A stretch of DNA of 64,000 nucleotides, taken from Sphaerotilus uruguayifluvii (lineage in GTDB: Bacteria; Pseudomonadota; Gammaproteobacteria; Burkholderiales; Burkholderiaceae_C). The position numbers and the translations under genes are program-made. Numbering within the stretch: position 1 is the first letter of the stretch; each line of letters begins with the position of its first letter. Location: the NCBI RefSeq assembly GCF_013294065.1, contig NZ_JABSNM010000002.1, forward strand, positions 1 through 64,000. Reading direction: 5' to 3'. This document shows, in pieces, positions 47,114 through 55,116 of the stretch. The notes beneath the pieces were generated by a model. The model did not search any database. It was not told the origin of the DNA and saw only the letters and a program-made list of their open reading frames with translations.

Positions 47114-48363
47114 TGCCGCAGCGGCAAGACATCACTGCCGGCATCGGCTTCAGGCAGCCCTTCCAGGATCAGCTCGACTTCTTCAGGTCCAAGCTCAACC
47201 TGCCCACCGATCGCTGGGACGACATCATGCGCGCCGCGCACGACCGGGCCTTCGTCGTCGCCGGCGCCGCCAAGGCCGACCTGCTCCAGGACCTGCGCAG
47301 ATCCGTGGACGACGCGATCGCCAAGGGCATCAGCATCGGCGAGTTCCGGAACCAGTTCGCCGAGATCGTCGCGCGGCACGGCTGGACGGGCTGGACCGGC
47401 CAGGGCACGGCCGGCGGCGAGGCGTGGCGAACCAGGGTGATCTACCAGACCAATCTCCAGACCAGCTACGCGGCCGGGCGCTGGCGCCAGCTCAACGAGC
47501 CGGCGGTGCTCGCCGGGCTGCCGTACTGGGAGTACGTCCACCGCGACGGAGTGCTGCACCCCCGGCCGGAGCACCTGGCCTGGCATGGCTTGACGTTGCG
47601 CCACGACGACGCCTTCTGGCGCTGGCACTACCCGCCCAACGGCTGGGGCTGCCACTGCCGCGTGCGCGCCCGGGTCAAGCCGCGCGCCGGCATGCCCACC
47701 GAGCGGCCTGCCGGCTGGGACGAGATCGACCCGAAGACCCAGGCGCCGCGCGGCATCGACAAGGGCTTCGACTACGCGCCCGGGCGGACCTGGCACCCCG
47801 ATCTGGACAAGTACCCGCCTGAGCTGGCGCGCCAGGTGGTCGCAGCCAATCTGAAGGATGGCGTGTTCGATCGCTGGCTGACGCAGATTGAACAGCGCAT
47901 CACCGGTCAGCGCACCACCACCATCAGCTCGATGGAGCTTCGCAAGTTGCTGGCCCGTGGCGAGCGGGTGCCCGTGGCGGTGCTGGATGAACAGGGATTG
48001 CGGTCGATGGGCATTCAGCGCGATGAGCGTGGACTGCCTGTGACCCACACGGTCTGGCTGTCCGACGACACCGCGATCAAGCAGTCGATGCACCGAGAGG
48101 GCCAGGCGCTGCCGATCGGGGGGTATGTGCGGCTGCAGTCGATCCTGGATCAAGCGGAGTTCGTGGAATCGGACGGGTCGACCCGGATGGTGTACTTCCA
48201 CCAGGGGCCAGACCTGTCCGTGGCCGTCATCAAGTCGGCAGCCCAGGGGGCGGAGCTTTATCTGCTGTCCATGCGCCGGGCCAGCCAGCGCGAACTGGAC
48301 GCATCGATCCGTTCAGGAAAGGCCAGGAAGTGGGAGAGGCAGGGGGCACCCGAAAACCCCTGA
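47113..48363 (+). CDS. Head morphogenesis protein (Mu gp30/F-like) with C-terminal nuclease-like domain
   Basis: 416 residues from ATG 47113-47115. Residues ~40-240 are the phage Mu F-like morphogenesis domain: RVIYQTNLQTSYAAGRWRQ, the YWEYVHRDGVLHPRPEH block and PPNGWGCHCRVRARVK. From ~270 a second domain follows: WLSDDTAIKQSMHREGQALP, RLQSILDQAEFVESDGSTRM and SVAVIKSAAQGAELYLLSMR. It resembles the phage-type barnase/EndoU/colicin-like (PBECR) domains often fused to this family, thought to be RNA-targeting. Domain identity is by pattern, not alignment. Confidence 0.85.
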   Translation: MPQRQDITAGIGFRQPFQDQLDFFRSKLNLPTDRWDDIMRAAHDRAFVVAGAAKADLLQDLRRSVDDAIAKGISIGEFRNQFAEIVARHGWTGWTGQGTAGGEAWRTRVIYQTNLQTSYAAGRWRQLNEPAVLAGLPYWEYVHRDGVLHPRPEHLAWHGLTLRHDDAFWRWHYPPNGWGCHCRVRARVKPRAGMPTERPAGWDEIDPKTQAPRGIDKGFDYAPGRTWHPDLDKYPPELARQVVAANLKDGVFDRWLTQIEQRITGQRTTTISSMELRKLLARGERVPVAVLDEQGLRSMGIQRDERGLPVTHTVWLSDDTAIKQSMHREGQALPIGGYVRLQSILDQAEFVESDGSTRMVYFHQGPDLSVAVIKSAAQGAELYLLSMRRASQRELDASIRSGKARKWERQGAPENP

Positions 48364-48484
48364 TGGTTCATGCGCGACTGGCTCGCATCTCAGTCGTTTG
48401 CACTCCGACCCATCCGGGTGTGGGTCACCCCTTTCGAGGCGGCAGTTCGCTGCGAGATTTTTGCCACATGAACTTGCACCGAGT

Positions 48485-48491
48485 TTAACGC
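48485..48491 (+). promoter_or_regulatory. TTAACGC site 5
   Basis: TTTAACGCGA, 10 bases before the ATG at 48501, in the 137-base gap after the gp30-like gene. No Shine-Dalgarno is visible for that ATG, so the site sits where one would be expected. Confidence 0.45.
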
Positions 48492-48500
48492 GACTCCAGC

Positions 48501-49049
48501 ATGAGCAACACCTTTTCCATCCAGACCAGCGATGAAGGTTTCACGGCCGGCCTGCAGCGCCTGCTCGAGCGCGGTGGCGACACCAGCACGCTCACCTTCC
48601 TGATCGGCCAGGGCATCGAGGAGCGCATCGACGCGCGATTCGCCAGCAGCACCGGCCCGGACGGTCAGCGCTGGAAGCCCAACAGCCCGGTCACGCTGGC
48701 GCGCGAGGCGCTGCGCCTGGCGGTATCGAAGGGAAACCGCCGCAAGGGCGGCTCTCTCAGCAAGCGCGGCGCCGAGCGCCTGGCAGCCAAGAAGCCCCTG
48801 ATCGGCGAGACCGGCATGCTGCGCGACCAGATTGCCATGCAGCATGATGGCGACGGGGTCACGGTGGCGGCATCGGCCGTCTACGCCGCCATCCAGCAGT
48901 TCGGAGGCACCCGTGCCGAGTTCGCCCACCTGTGGGGCGACATCCCGGCGCGCCCCTTCATGCCGGTCACGCCCGATGGTGAGCTCTACCCAACAGAGGC
49001 GGAGGCGATCATGGACGACCTCAACAAGTTCTTCGCGGGGCTGGAATGA
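48501..49049 (+). CDS. Virion morphogenesis protein (Mu gpG-like)
   Basis: 182 residues from ATG 48501-48503. The pattern DARFASSTGPDGQRWKPNSP, AKKPLIGETGMLRDQIAMQ and VYAAIQQFGGT ... IPARPFMPVT is that of the Mu G/tail completion (Phage_tail_S) family. In Mu, gpG acts late in assembly and may join head and tail. Its stop overlaps the next gene. Confidence 0.88.
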   Translation: MSNTFSIQTSDEGFTAGLQRLLERGGDTSTLTFLIGQGIEERIDARFASSTGPDGQRWKPNSPVTLAREALRLAVSKGNRRKGGSLSKRGAERLAAKKPLIGETGMLRDQIAMQHDGDGVTVAASAVYAAIQQFGGTRAEFAHLWGDIPARPFMPVTPDGELYPTEAEAIMDDLNKFFAGLE

Positions 49050-49276
49050 GTGGCATGGCAAGCATGCGCAGCGCCTGTCTCGCATGGCCGCTGCTCGTGG
49101 CGCTGATCTGCGCACCCCTGGCGGGCTGTGGCGCCCTGACCGCGGGCCAGATCTCGCGTGATGCCATGCAGTCGTGCCCGGCCACACGGGAGCTGCAGTT
49201 CGACGCGGCGCTGTTTGCCTCCCGGGTACGTGTGTCCTGTTTTCGCGAACCACCCACCCCCCGATGGGTGCCATGA
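49046..49276 (+). CDS. Small lipoprotein
   Basis: 76 residues from ATG 49046-49048, overlapping the gpG-like stop (ATGA). A signal sequence ends in a good lipobox (APLAGC, Cys at ~28), so the product should be a lipoprotein of about 49 mature residues with two further Cys. It is unusual in the head-gene region. It could act on the cell surface (superinfection exclusion or outer-membrane spanin-like), but no family is recognised. Confidence 0.6.
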   Translation: MSGMASMRSACLAWPLLVALICAPLAGCGALTAGQISRDAMQSCPATRELQFDAALFASRVRVSCFREPPTPRWVP

Positions 49277-49327
49277 CAGCGACATCCGGCCATGCGGCGC
49301 CCCCGTGCCCGACCGGAAGGCGCAGGA

Positions 49328-49357
49328 GCCGCGTTAAAACGGCCTGTGCCGCGTTAA
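49328..49357 (-). promoter_or_regulatory. Tandem GCCGCGTTAA repeats (TTAACGC sites 6 and 7)
   Basis: GCCGCGTTAA occurs at 49328-49337 and again at 49348-49357, exactly 20 bases apart, i.e. on the same helix face. The second copy runs into a T-rich tract. They lie in the 194-base gap upstream of the protease/scaffold gene, the only sizeable space in the head region, so a head-gene promoter under control of a protein binding these repeats is likely. Confidence 0.55.
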
Positions 49358-49470
49358 TTTTTTTTGGATGATGCGGGGTGGCCTGAGGGCGTGAAAACGC
49401 CTCAGAGAGCCTGTTTTCGACTAGGCCCCGATTCCTGACTTGAAACTGACTTGGCGCGCACAGTGGCGGC

Positions 49471-50622
49471 ATGCCCAGCCCGCACGCCCCTGCCGCAGCA
49501 CCGCGCCCGATCGAGATCTTCCGTCCCGGTCGGCACACCGCCATGGCGGGCCAGACGCTCGACTTCACCGAGGCCGATCTGGCCGCGACCGTCGCCGCCT
49601 ACGACCCCGCGCTGTCCGAAGCGCCGATCGTCGTCGGCCACCCTCGGCATGATGCGCCGGCCTACGGCTGGGTGCGCGCGCTGAGCGTCAATCCCGCCGG
49701 CGGCATCGACGCCGATCCGCACCAGGTTGACCCGGCCTTCGCAGAGATGGTCTCGGCCGGTCGCTTCAAGCGCGTGTCCGCGAGCTTCTACGCCCCGGAC
49801 GCCCCCGCCAATCCCAAGCCGGGCGTGTACTACCTGCGCCACGTCGGGTTCCTGGGTGCCCAGCCGCCGGCCGTGAAGGGCCTGCGCACGCCCGAGTTCG
49901 CCGACGGCGAGACCGGCGTCATCGAGTTCGCGGCCTGGGATGACACCAACAACGCTGGCCTGTGGCGCTCGCTGCGCGACTGGCTGCTCGCCAAGTTCGG
50001 CCGCGAGGAGGCCGACCAGGTCGTGCCGGGCTATCTCGTCCAGTCGCTGGAGCAATCCGCACAGGACGAACTGCGCGCCGAGTTGTCCCCCGCAGCCACC
50101 GACCCCGCCCCCGCATTCGCCGAGGAACCCACCATGACCCCCGAACAGATCGCCGCCCTCCAGGCCGAGAACGCCCGCCTCAAGGCCGACGCCGAGGCCC
50201 TGCGCCGCAGCCAGGCCGAGCTGCGCCGCGCCGCGCTGCATGCCGAGAACGTCGCCTTCGCCGAGCAGCTCGGCAGCGAGGGGCGCCTGGCTGTCGCGCA
50301 CCAGCCGGTGATCGTCGCCGCCCTCGACGCCTTGGGCTCGGGTGAGCAGCCGATCGAGTTCGGCGAGGGCGAGGCCCGCCAGCCGCTGGCCGCCGCCGTG
50401 CGCGGCGTGCTGGCCAAGCTGCCGCAGTCGGTCGAGTTCGGCGAGGTGGCCACCGGTGCGCGCGCCGTGGGCACGCCGGGCACCGTCGACTTCGCCGCGC
50501 CGGTCGGCACCGTCGTCGATCAGGGCTCGCTCGCCCTGCACGGCAAGGTGGTGGCCTACCAGGCCCGCCATCGCACCAGTTACGAAGCGGCGCTCGACGC
50601 CGTTCTCGCCGGCGCGGCCTGA
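49471..50622 (+). CDS. Prohead protease with scaffold domain (Mu gpI/gpZ-like)
   Basis: 383 residues from ATG 49471-49473. The N-terminal half is a Mu I-type protease (PIEIFRPGRHTAM, PIVVGHPRHDAPAYGWV with a likely catalytic His, then VGFLGAQPPAVKGL). The C-terminal half is helical and charged (EQIAALQAENARLKADAEAL), typical of a scaffold. An internal ATG at 50134-50136 has GAGG 9 bases ahead and would yield a 162-residue scaffold alone, as with Mu gpZ. Organises and matures proheads. Confidence 0.88.
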   Translation: MPSPHAPAAAPRPIEIFRPGRHTAMAGQTLDFTEADLAATVAAYDPALSEAPIVVGHPRHDAPAYGWVRALSVNPAGGIDADPHQVDPAFAEMVSAGRFKRVSASFYAPDAPANPKPGVYYLRHVGFLGAQPPAVKGLRTPEFADGETGVIEFAAWDDTNNAGLWRSLRDWLLAKFGREEADQVVPGYLVQSLEQSAQDELRAELSPAATDPAPAFAEEPTMTPEQIAALQAENARLKADAEALRRSQAELRRAALHAENVAFAEQLGSEGRLAVAHQPVIVAALDALGSGEQPIEFGEGEARQPLAAAVRGVLAKLPQSVEFGEVATGARAVGTPGTVDFAAPVGTVVDQGSLALHGKVVAYQARHRTSYEAALDAVLAGAA

Positions 50623-50656
50623 CCGGCCCGCCGAATCCATCCTCAAGGAGCCCGGC

Positions 50657-51031
50657 ATGTCCGCCCAGTCTCGTCCCGTCATGGCGCTGTCGCTGCTCGC
50701 GATGGCCACCGTCCCCTATGCGCGCTTCGTGGCGCTGTCCGGCGCGCCGAGCCTGCTGCCCGGCATGCCTGGCGCCGCGCCCGTCGCGACGGCAGGCGTC
50801 AAGGCGCTGGCCGTGTCCGGCCGTCCGGCGCTGCTTGGCGAAGCCTTCGACGGCATCGCCCTGGGCACGGCCGTCGTGGAGGCCGGTGGCGCCATCACGG
50901 CGGGCGCCGAAGTGGCCAGCGATGCGCAGGGCCGCGCCGTCGCGCAGTCCGGCACGGCCAAGACGGCCGGCGTCGCCCTGGAGGCGGCCACCGCCGCCGG
51001 CGAGCTGATCGAAGTGCTGCTCACGCCCTGA
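50657..51031 (+). CDS. Capsid decoration (cement) protein, DUF2190-like
   Basis: 124 residues from ATG 50657-50659, AAGGAG ahead. The C-terminal half reads AGAEVASDAQGRAVAQSGTA then GVALEAATAAGELIEVLLTP, the barrel pattern of DUF2190 head-decoration proteins. It lies between protease and major capsid genes as expected. It stabilises the expanded shell. Confidence 0.8.
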   Translation: MSAQSRPVMALSLLAMATVPYARFVALSGAPSLLPGMPGAAPVATAGVKALAVSGRPALLGEAFDGIALGTAVVEAGGAITAGAEVASDAQGRAVAQSGTAKTAGVALEAATAAGELIEVLLTP

Positions 51032-51062
51032 CCGTTCGCACCCTGCATCTGGAGTCTCACCC

Positions 51063-52016
51063 ATGCCCGCACCGCTCAACCCTTCGTCCGCCCGGGTCGT
51101 CGATCCGATCCTGACCACGCTGGCCCAGGGCTACGGCCAGGCCGAGTTTGTCGGTCACCGCCTGTTCCCGCGCGTGCCGGTCACGGCGCGCGGTGGCCAG
51201 ATCCTCGAGTTCGGCAAGGAATCCTTCCAGCGCTATGCGTCGCGTCGCGCCCCGGGCGCGCGCACCGCGCGCATCGAGTGGGGCTACGCTGGCAAGCCGT
51301 TCGCGCTTTACCAGGATGCCCTGGAAGCCCCGGTGCCGCGCGAGATCGCTCAGGATGCCTCGGTCGTGCCGGGCATCGATCTCGGCCGCGGTGCGGTCGC
51401 GACGGTGATGCGCTCGCTCCTGCTCACCCAGGAGTGCGATCAGGCGCGCCTGGCGACCACGGCCTCGAACTACGAGGGTGACAGCGTGCTGGCCCTGTCC
51501 GGCGGCGCGAAGTGGTCGGCCAGCACCGGCAACCCGATCGCCGACATCGACAGCGGCCGCGAGGTCATCCGGCGCAAGTGCGGCCTGTACCCGAACCTGG
51601 TGACGATGTCGGCCACGGCCTTCAACGCAGCCCGCAACAACCCGAACGTGCTGGCCCGGGTCATGCAAGGCGGCAAGCCCGTGGAGCCGGCGCAGGTCAC
51701 CCGCGAGGCCCTGGCGATCCTGTTCAACGTCGACGAAGTGGTCGTGGGCAGTGCCATCGAATTCGTCGGTGGCTCCAGCCGCGACATCTGGGGCGACGAT
51801 GTGGTCCTGGCCTACGTGCCCAAGGGCTTTGCCGGCAACGCCATGGACCTGGCCCAGCCGAGCTACGGCTACACCTACACGCTGAACGGTCATCCGTTGG
51901 TCGAGTCGCCGTACTGGGAGCAGCAGTCCAAGAGCTGGATCTACGGCGTGACGTTCGAGCGCGCCCCGGTGCTGTCGGGCATCGCCTCCGGCTTCCTGAT
52001 CAAGGGTGTGCGCTGA
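51063..52016 (+). CDS. Major capsid protein
   Basis: 317 residues from ATG 51063-51065. Position after protease/scaffold and decoration genes and the pattern PRVPVTARGGQILEFGKESF, YPNLVTMSATAFNAARNNP and SIEFVGGSSRDIWGDDVVLAY fit the HK97-fold coat proteins of transposable phages (gpT-like role). No N-terminal delta domain beyond ~40 residues is visible, in line with a separate scaffold. Confidence 0.85.
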   Translation: MPAPLNPSSARVVDPILTTLAQGYGQAEFVGHRLFPRVPVTARGGQILEFGKESFQRYASRRAPGARTARIEWGYAGKPFALYQDALEAPVPREIAQDASVVPGIDLGRGAVATVMRSLLLTQECDQARLATTASNYEGDSVLALSGGAKWSASTGNPIADIDSGREVIRRKCGLYPNLVTMSATAFNAARNNPNVLARVMQGGKPVEPAQVTREALAILFNVDEVVVGSAIEFVGGSSRDIWGDDVVLAYVPKGFAGNAMDLAQPSYGYTYTLNGHPLVESPYWEQQSKSWIYGVTFERAPVLSGIASGFLIKGVR

Positions 52017-52018
52017 TC

Positions 52019-52237
52019 ATGGCCCGCCTGATCGCCCATTACCCCATCAAGCACGACGGCGGCACGGCTCAGCCCGGCGACGCCTTCGAGGGGGACGAAT
52101 CGCTGATCGAGCAGGGTCTGGCCGAAGCTGATCCGAGCACGCCGCCGGTCGAACCCGTGCCACCGCAGCAGCCGACCCGAGCCGTGCGCCGGGCCGCCGC
52201 CGATCCATCGGCCGACGCGGTGGCCGCTGGGGCCTGA
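52019..52237 (+). CDS. Small head-associated protein
   Basis: 72 residues from ATG 52019-52021, two bases after the capsid gene. N-terminal strand-turn (MARLIAHYPIKHDGGTAQPG) followed by an acidic turn and a Pro/Ala-rich tail. Common as a short unknown next to capsid genes in Mu-like phages; possibly decoration. Not further assignable. Confidence 0.6.
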   Translation: MARLIAHYPIKHDGGTAQPGDAFEGDESLIEQGLAEADPSTPPVEPVPPQQPTRAVRRAAADPSADAVAAGA

Positions 52238-52238
52238 G

Positions 52239-52919
52239 ATGCAGCCGATCGTCTGGCGTCCACCCACCCGGCTGCTGATGGCCGATGCCGACCCGGTGCA
52301 ACCGGGAGGTGATCGCGCGGGCTGGATCTCCGGATCACTGCGCGGGGCGATCGGTGGCGCACGGTCCGGCAGTGGGCTTGTCGCGGGCGCGGTGACGATG
52401 GCCGGCGGCGCCATCACTTCGGTCGCTGCGCCCGCCAACGGAGGCAGCGGATACCCGGCCTCGACGCGGTTCGAGGTCGAGGTGGTCGGCGATGGTGCTG
52501 GTGCGCGTGTCCAGGCCAACACCAATGCATCGGGGGTGGTGGTGTCATTCACGGTCCTGAGCGCAGGGGCGGGCTACTCGACGGCATCCGTGCGCGCTCG
52601 TGCAGCCGCGGTGGTTGACGTTCTGTTCGACGGCGGCCCGACGTGGCACCAGTACCCGATCGCCATTGCGACTGTGTCCGACATGTCTGCCGGCAGTGTC
52701 GGACTGATGGAGATCTCGGCATCCAGCAGCCATGCCGGCGGGTTTTTTCCATGTGGTCAGCTCGATGGCAAGTCCGAGTCCTACTTCATCGGACAGGAGA
52801 ACGCTATCTATCCGTCACGAGGTGCGAGGCTGCAGGCCCGATTCATGCGGATTCGATGCCATGTCGCCATGTCGATCGGCCCGTCGGCACGCGTCGGACT
52901 GGCCCTGCAGGTGGCATGA
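52239..52919 (+). CDS. Glycine-rich structural protein with GGSGY repeats
   Basis: 226 residues from ATG 52239-52241. Two copies of a beta-type unit are visible: ITSVAAPANGGSGYPAS (about 65-81) and VVSFTVLSAGAGYSTAS (about 106-122). Such V...GGSGY units occur in phage fibre/decorating proteins. The C-terminal half (from ~135) is a jelly-roll-like beta region. Located between capsid and head-tail connector genes, so a head fibre or decoration protein is most likely. Family unknown. Confidence 0.6.
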   Translation: MQPIVWRPPTRLLMADADPVQPGGDRAGWISGSLRGAIGGARSGSGLVAGAVTMAGGAITSVAAPANGGSGYPASTRFEVEVVGDGAGARVQANTNASGVVVSFTVLSAGAGYSTASVRARAAAVVDVLFDGGPTWHQYPIAIATVSDMSAGSVGLMEISASSSHAGGFFPCGQLDGKSESYFIGQENAIYPSRGARLQARFMRIRCHVAMSIGPSARVGLALQVA

Positions 52920-53369
52920 ATGAGCCTGTACGCCACCCTCTCCGACCTCCTCGCCCGCTACGGCGAGGACGAGCTGGCCCAGCGCTCCGACCGCACCGCC
53001 GGCCAGGTGATCGACTCGGCCGTGATCGACCAGGCGCTGGCGGATGCTGCCGCCGAGATCGACAGCTCGATCGCCGGGCGCTACGCGCTGCCGGTGGCCA
53101 GCGTGCCGCCGCTGCTGGTGCGTCTGGCCTGTGCCATCGCCCGCTACCACCTGCACGACGAGGCCGCCACCCAGCGCATCCGCGACGACTACGAGGATGC
53201 GCTGAAGGTGCTGGCCGAGATCCGCTCCGGTGCCCGTCTGCTGCCGCTGGCTGCGACCGACGGCGGCGGCACCGCGCCGGCGGCTGGCTCGGCGGGTGGC
53301 GGCGTGCAGGTGCGCGCCCCGCAGCGCGTCTTCACCGCTGACCTGCTCGCCCGATTCGGGAGGCTCTGA
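52920..53369 (+). CDS. Head-tail connector (Mu gp36-like, DUF1320)
   Basis: 149 residues from ATG 52920-52922, directly after the preceding stop. The DUF1320 pattern LYATLSDLLARYGEDELAQR, then AAAEIDSSIAGRYALPV and LVRLACAIARYHL is clear. It forms the adaptor ring below the portal. The C-terminal 40 residues are Gly/Ala-rich. Confidence 0.88.
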   Translation: MSLYATLSDLLARYGEDELAQRSDRTAGQVIDSAVIDQALADAAAEIDSSIAGRYALPVASVPPLLVRLACAIARYHLHDEAATQRIRDDYEDALKVLAEIRSGARLLPLAATDGGGTAPAAGSAGGGVQVRAPQRVFTADLLARFGRL

Positions 53370-53372
53370 CCC

Positions 53373-53804
53373 ATGGACCTGACCCCCGTCATCACCCGCC
53401 TGCGCCAGTGGTGCCCGGCCGGCACGTTCCGCCAGATCGGCGGCGCGGCCGAGCTGGACGCTGCCATCAGCTCGGCGCCGGTCACGCCGTCGGCGTTCGT
53501 CATGCCGCTGGCCGACCGCGCCGACGATCCGTACCTGGCCAGCTACCACTTGCAGCACGTCATGCGGCACTTCGCCATCGTGCTGTGCGTCGCCAACCGG
53601 GCGGACGCCACCGGCGAGGCTGCCGCCAGCGAGCTGGCCTCGCGCCGCAGCGCCGTCGCCATGGCGCTGCTCGGCTGGGCGCCGGACGAGAGCACGGGCG
53701 ACCCGATCGCCTACAGCAGCGGCCGCGTGCTGCGCTTCGCCGATGGCCGACTGTGGTGGTCGGATGAATACCGCCACCAGGCCACGAACCTCAACCTCGC
53801 ATGA
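53373..53804 (+). CDS. Head-tail/tail completion protein (Mu gp37-like, DUF1834)
   Basis: 143 residues from ATG 53373-53375. Order (after gp36-like) and pattern LTPVITRLRQWCP and HFAIVLCVANRADATGEAAA fit the gp37/DUF1834 tail terminator type. It caps the tail tube before joining to the head. Confidence 0.75.
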   Translation: MDLTPVITRLRQWCPAGTFRQIGGAAELDAAISSAPVTPSAFVMPLADRADDPYLASYHLQHVMRHFAIVLCVANRADATGEAAASELASRRSAVAMALLGWAPDESTGDPIAYSSGRVLRFADGRLWWSDEYRHQATNLNLA

Positions 53805-53815
53805 GGACCACTCCC

Positions 53816-54070
53816 ATGGCCCAACCGACCCGCATCGAACCCCTGCGCCTGCCCGACGGCAAGGTCGTCACCCCCAACCCGCCCACCGGCGGCTCCTGGC
53901 AGATCACGGCTGACGGCGCCCTGCAGCCCCGCGACGCGGCCACCGCGCGCGCCGCAGGCCTGGCCTGGCAGCCGGCGGAACCGCCCGCGCCGGCTGCGGT
54001 GCCGGCCACCGAAGCCGCCCCTGCGTCGGTTGCCGCACAGGCCACCGCAGCGAAGCCCGCCACCAAGTAA
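53816..54070 (+). CDS. Small DUF2635-like protein (Mu gp38-like)
   Basis: 84 residues from ATG 53816-53818, with GAGG 10 bases ahead; the in-frame ATG at 53801 overlaps the previous stop and is an alternative. RIEPLRLPDGKVVTPNPPTG is the core DUF2635 pattern, then a Pro/Ala-rich tail. In Mu this small protein lies between gp37 and the sheath gene; here a tube gene follows. Confidence 0.7.
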   Translation: MAQPTRIEPLRLPDGKVVTPNPPTGGSWQITADGALQPRDAATARAAGLAWQPAEPPAPAAVPATEAAPASVAAQATAAKPATK

Positions 54071-54085
54071 CCCAAGGAGCCTCAC

Positions 54086-55057
54086 ATGGCTGGAAGCAAG
54101 AAGAAGTCGGGCCTCCTGCTCGACCTGGAAGCCACCAACGGCACCGCCGTCACGCCCACCGCCGCCGCCAACGCGGTCGCCATCCGAGCGAAGGGCCTGA
54201 AGATCAAGAGCAATGTCTCGACCTCTACACGCGACGTGATCACCGGCGTGATGGGCAACGACGACAAGCTGCCCTTCAGCCACACCGCCGACCTGTCTTT
54301 CGGCGTCGAGCTGGCCGGCTCCGGCACCGCGGGAACGGCCCCGGCCTGGGGCAAGATCATGCAGATGGGGGGCTTCGCCGAGACGGTCGTCGCCACCAGC
54401 CGGGTCGAGTACACGCCGGCGGCCAGCGCGTTCAAGTCGGCGACCATCTTCGCCGAGCAGAACGGCCGCCTGGAGCGCTACTTCTACCTGATGGCTGCCC
54501 TGAAGCTGGCTTTTGCCGTCGGCGAGATCGCCAGCCTCGAGGCGAGCGCGAAGGGCCTGGTCACCAGCGTGGCGGCCGGCTCGATCGGCACCAAGACCTT
54601 CACGCCCTGGAAGCGCGGCCTGGCCGTCGGCCCGATCAACACCAGCAAGGTCTCGCTGGGTGCCGTGACGTACACCGCGGGCGTGCTGGCCGGCGGCACC
54701 ACGTTCGACTTCAAGAGCTACAGCCTGGACTGCGGCCAGGATGTGCAGATCCTGCAGCTTGCGGCCCGCGAGACCGTCGACATCTACGACTTCAAGCCCA
54801 AGGTGGAGCTGGTCGTCGATCTGACCCCGGCCCAGCACGCCCAGTTCGTCACGGACATGAAGGCCGGCACCATGCTCGGCCTGGGCTTCGTGCACGGCAC
54901 GGCCGCCGGCCAGAAGATCGTCGTCTACCACCCCCGCTGCGTCATCGCCGACATCGAAGACGTCGAAGAGGGCCCGATGCTCATCAGCAAGCTCATCCTG
55001 GAGCCGCGCGACAGCGTCGACGGCGCCGGCGACTGGATGCGCCTGGCCAACCTCTGA
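54086..55057 (+). CDS. Major tail tube protein (siphoviral)
   Basis: 323 residues from ATG 54086-54088, AAGGAG ahead. N-terminal KKKSGLLLDLEATNGTAVTP then alternating beta pattern with SFGVELAGSGTAG and FDFKSYSLDCGQDV is typical of long siphoviral tail-tube proteins. There is no sheath gene between DUF2635 and here, so the tail is non-contractile, as in B3/D3112-type transposable phages. Strong expression is expected. Confidence 0.75.
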   Translation: MAGSKKKSGLLLDLEATNGTAVTPTAAANAVAIRAKGLKIKSNVSTSTRDVITGVMGNDDKLPFSHTADLSFGVELAGSGTAGTAPAWGKIMQMGGFAETVVATSRVEYTPAASAFKSATIFAEQNGRLERYFYLMAALKLAFAVGEIASLEASAKGLVTSVAAGSIGTKTFTPWKRGLAVGPINTSKVSLGAVTYTAGVLAGGTTFDFKSYSLDCGQDVQILQLAARETVDIYDFKPKVELVVDLTPAQHAQFVTDMKAGTMLGLGFVHGTAAGQKIVVYHPRCVIADIEDVEEGPMLISKLILEPRDSVDGAGDWMRLANL

Positions 55058-55116
55058 CGCCAGCCCTGACGCCGTCACCCACCCCTTTCACCGCCCTGCC
55101 CACACCGGAGCCTCAC

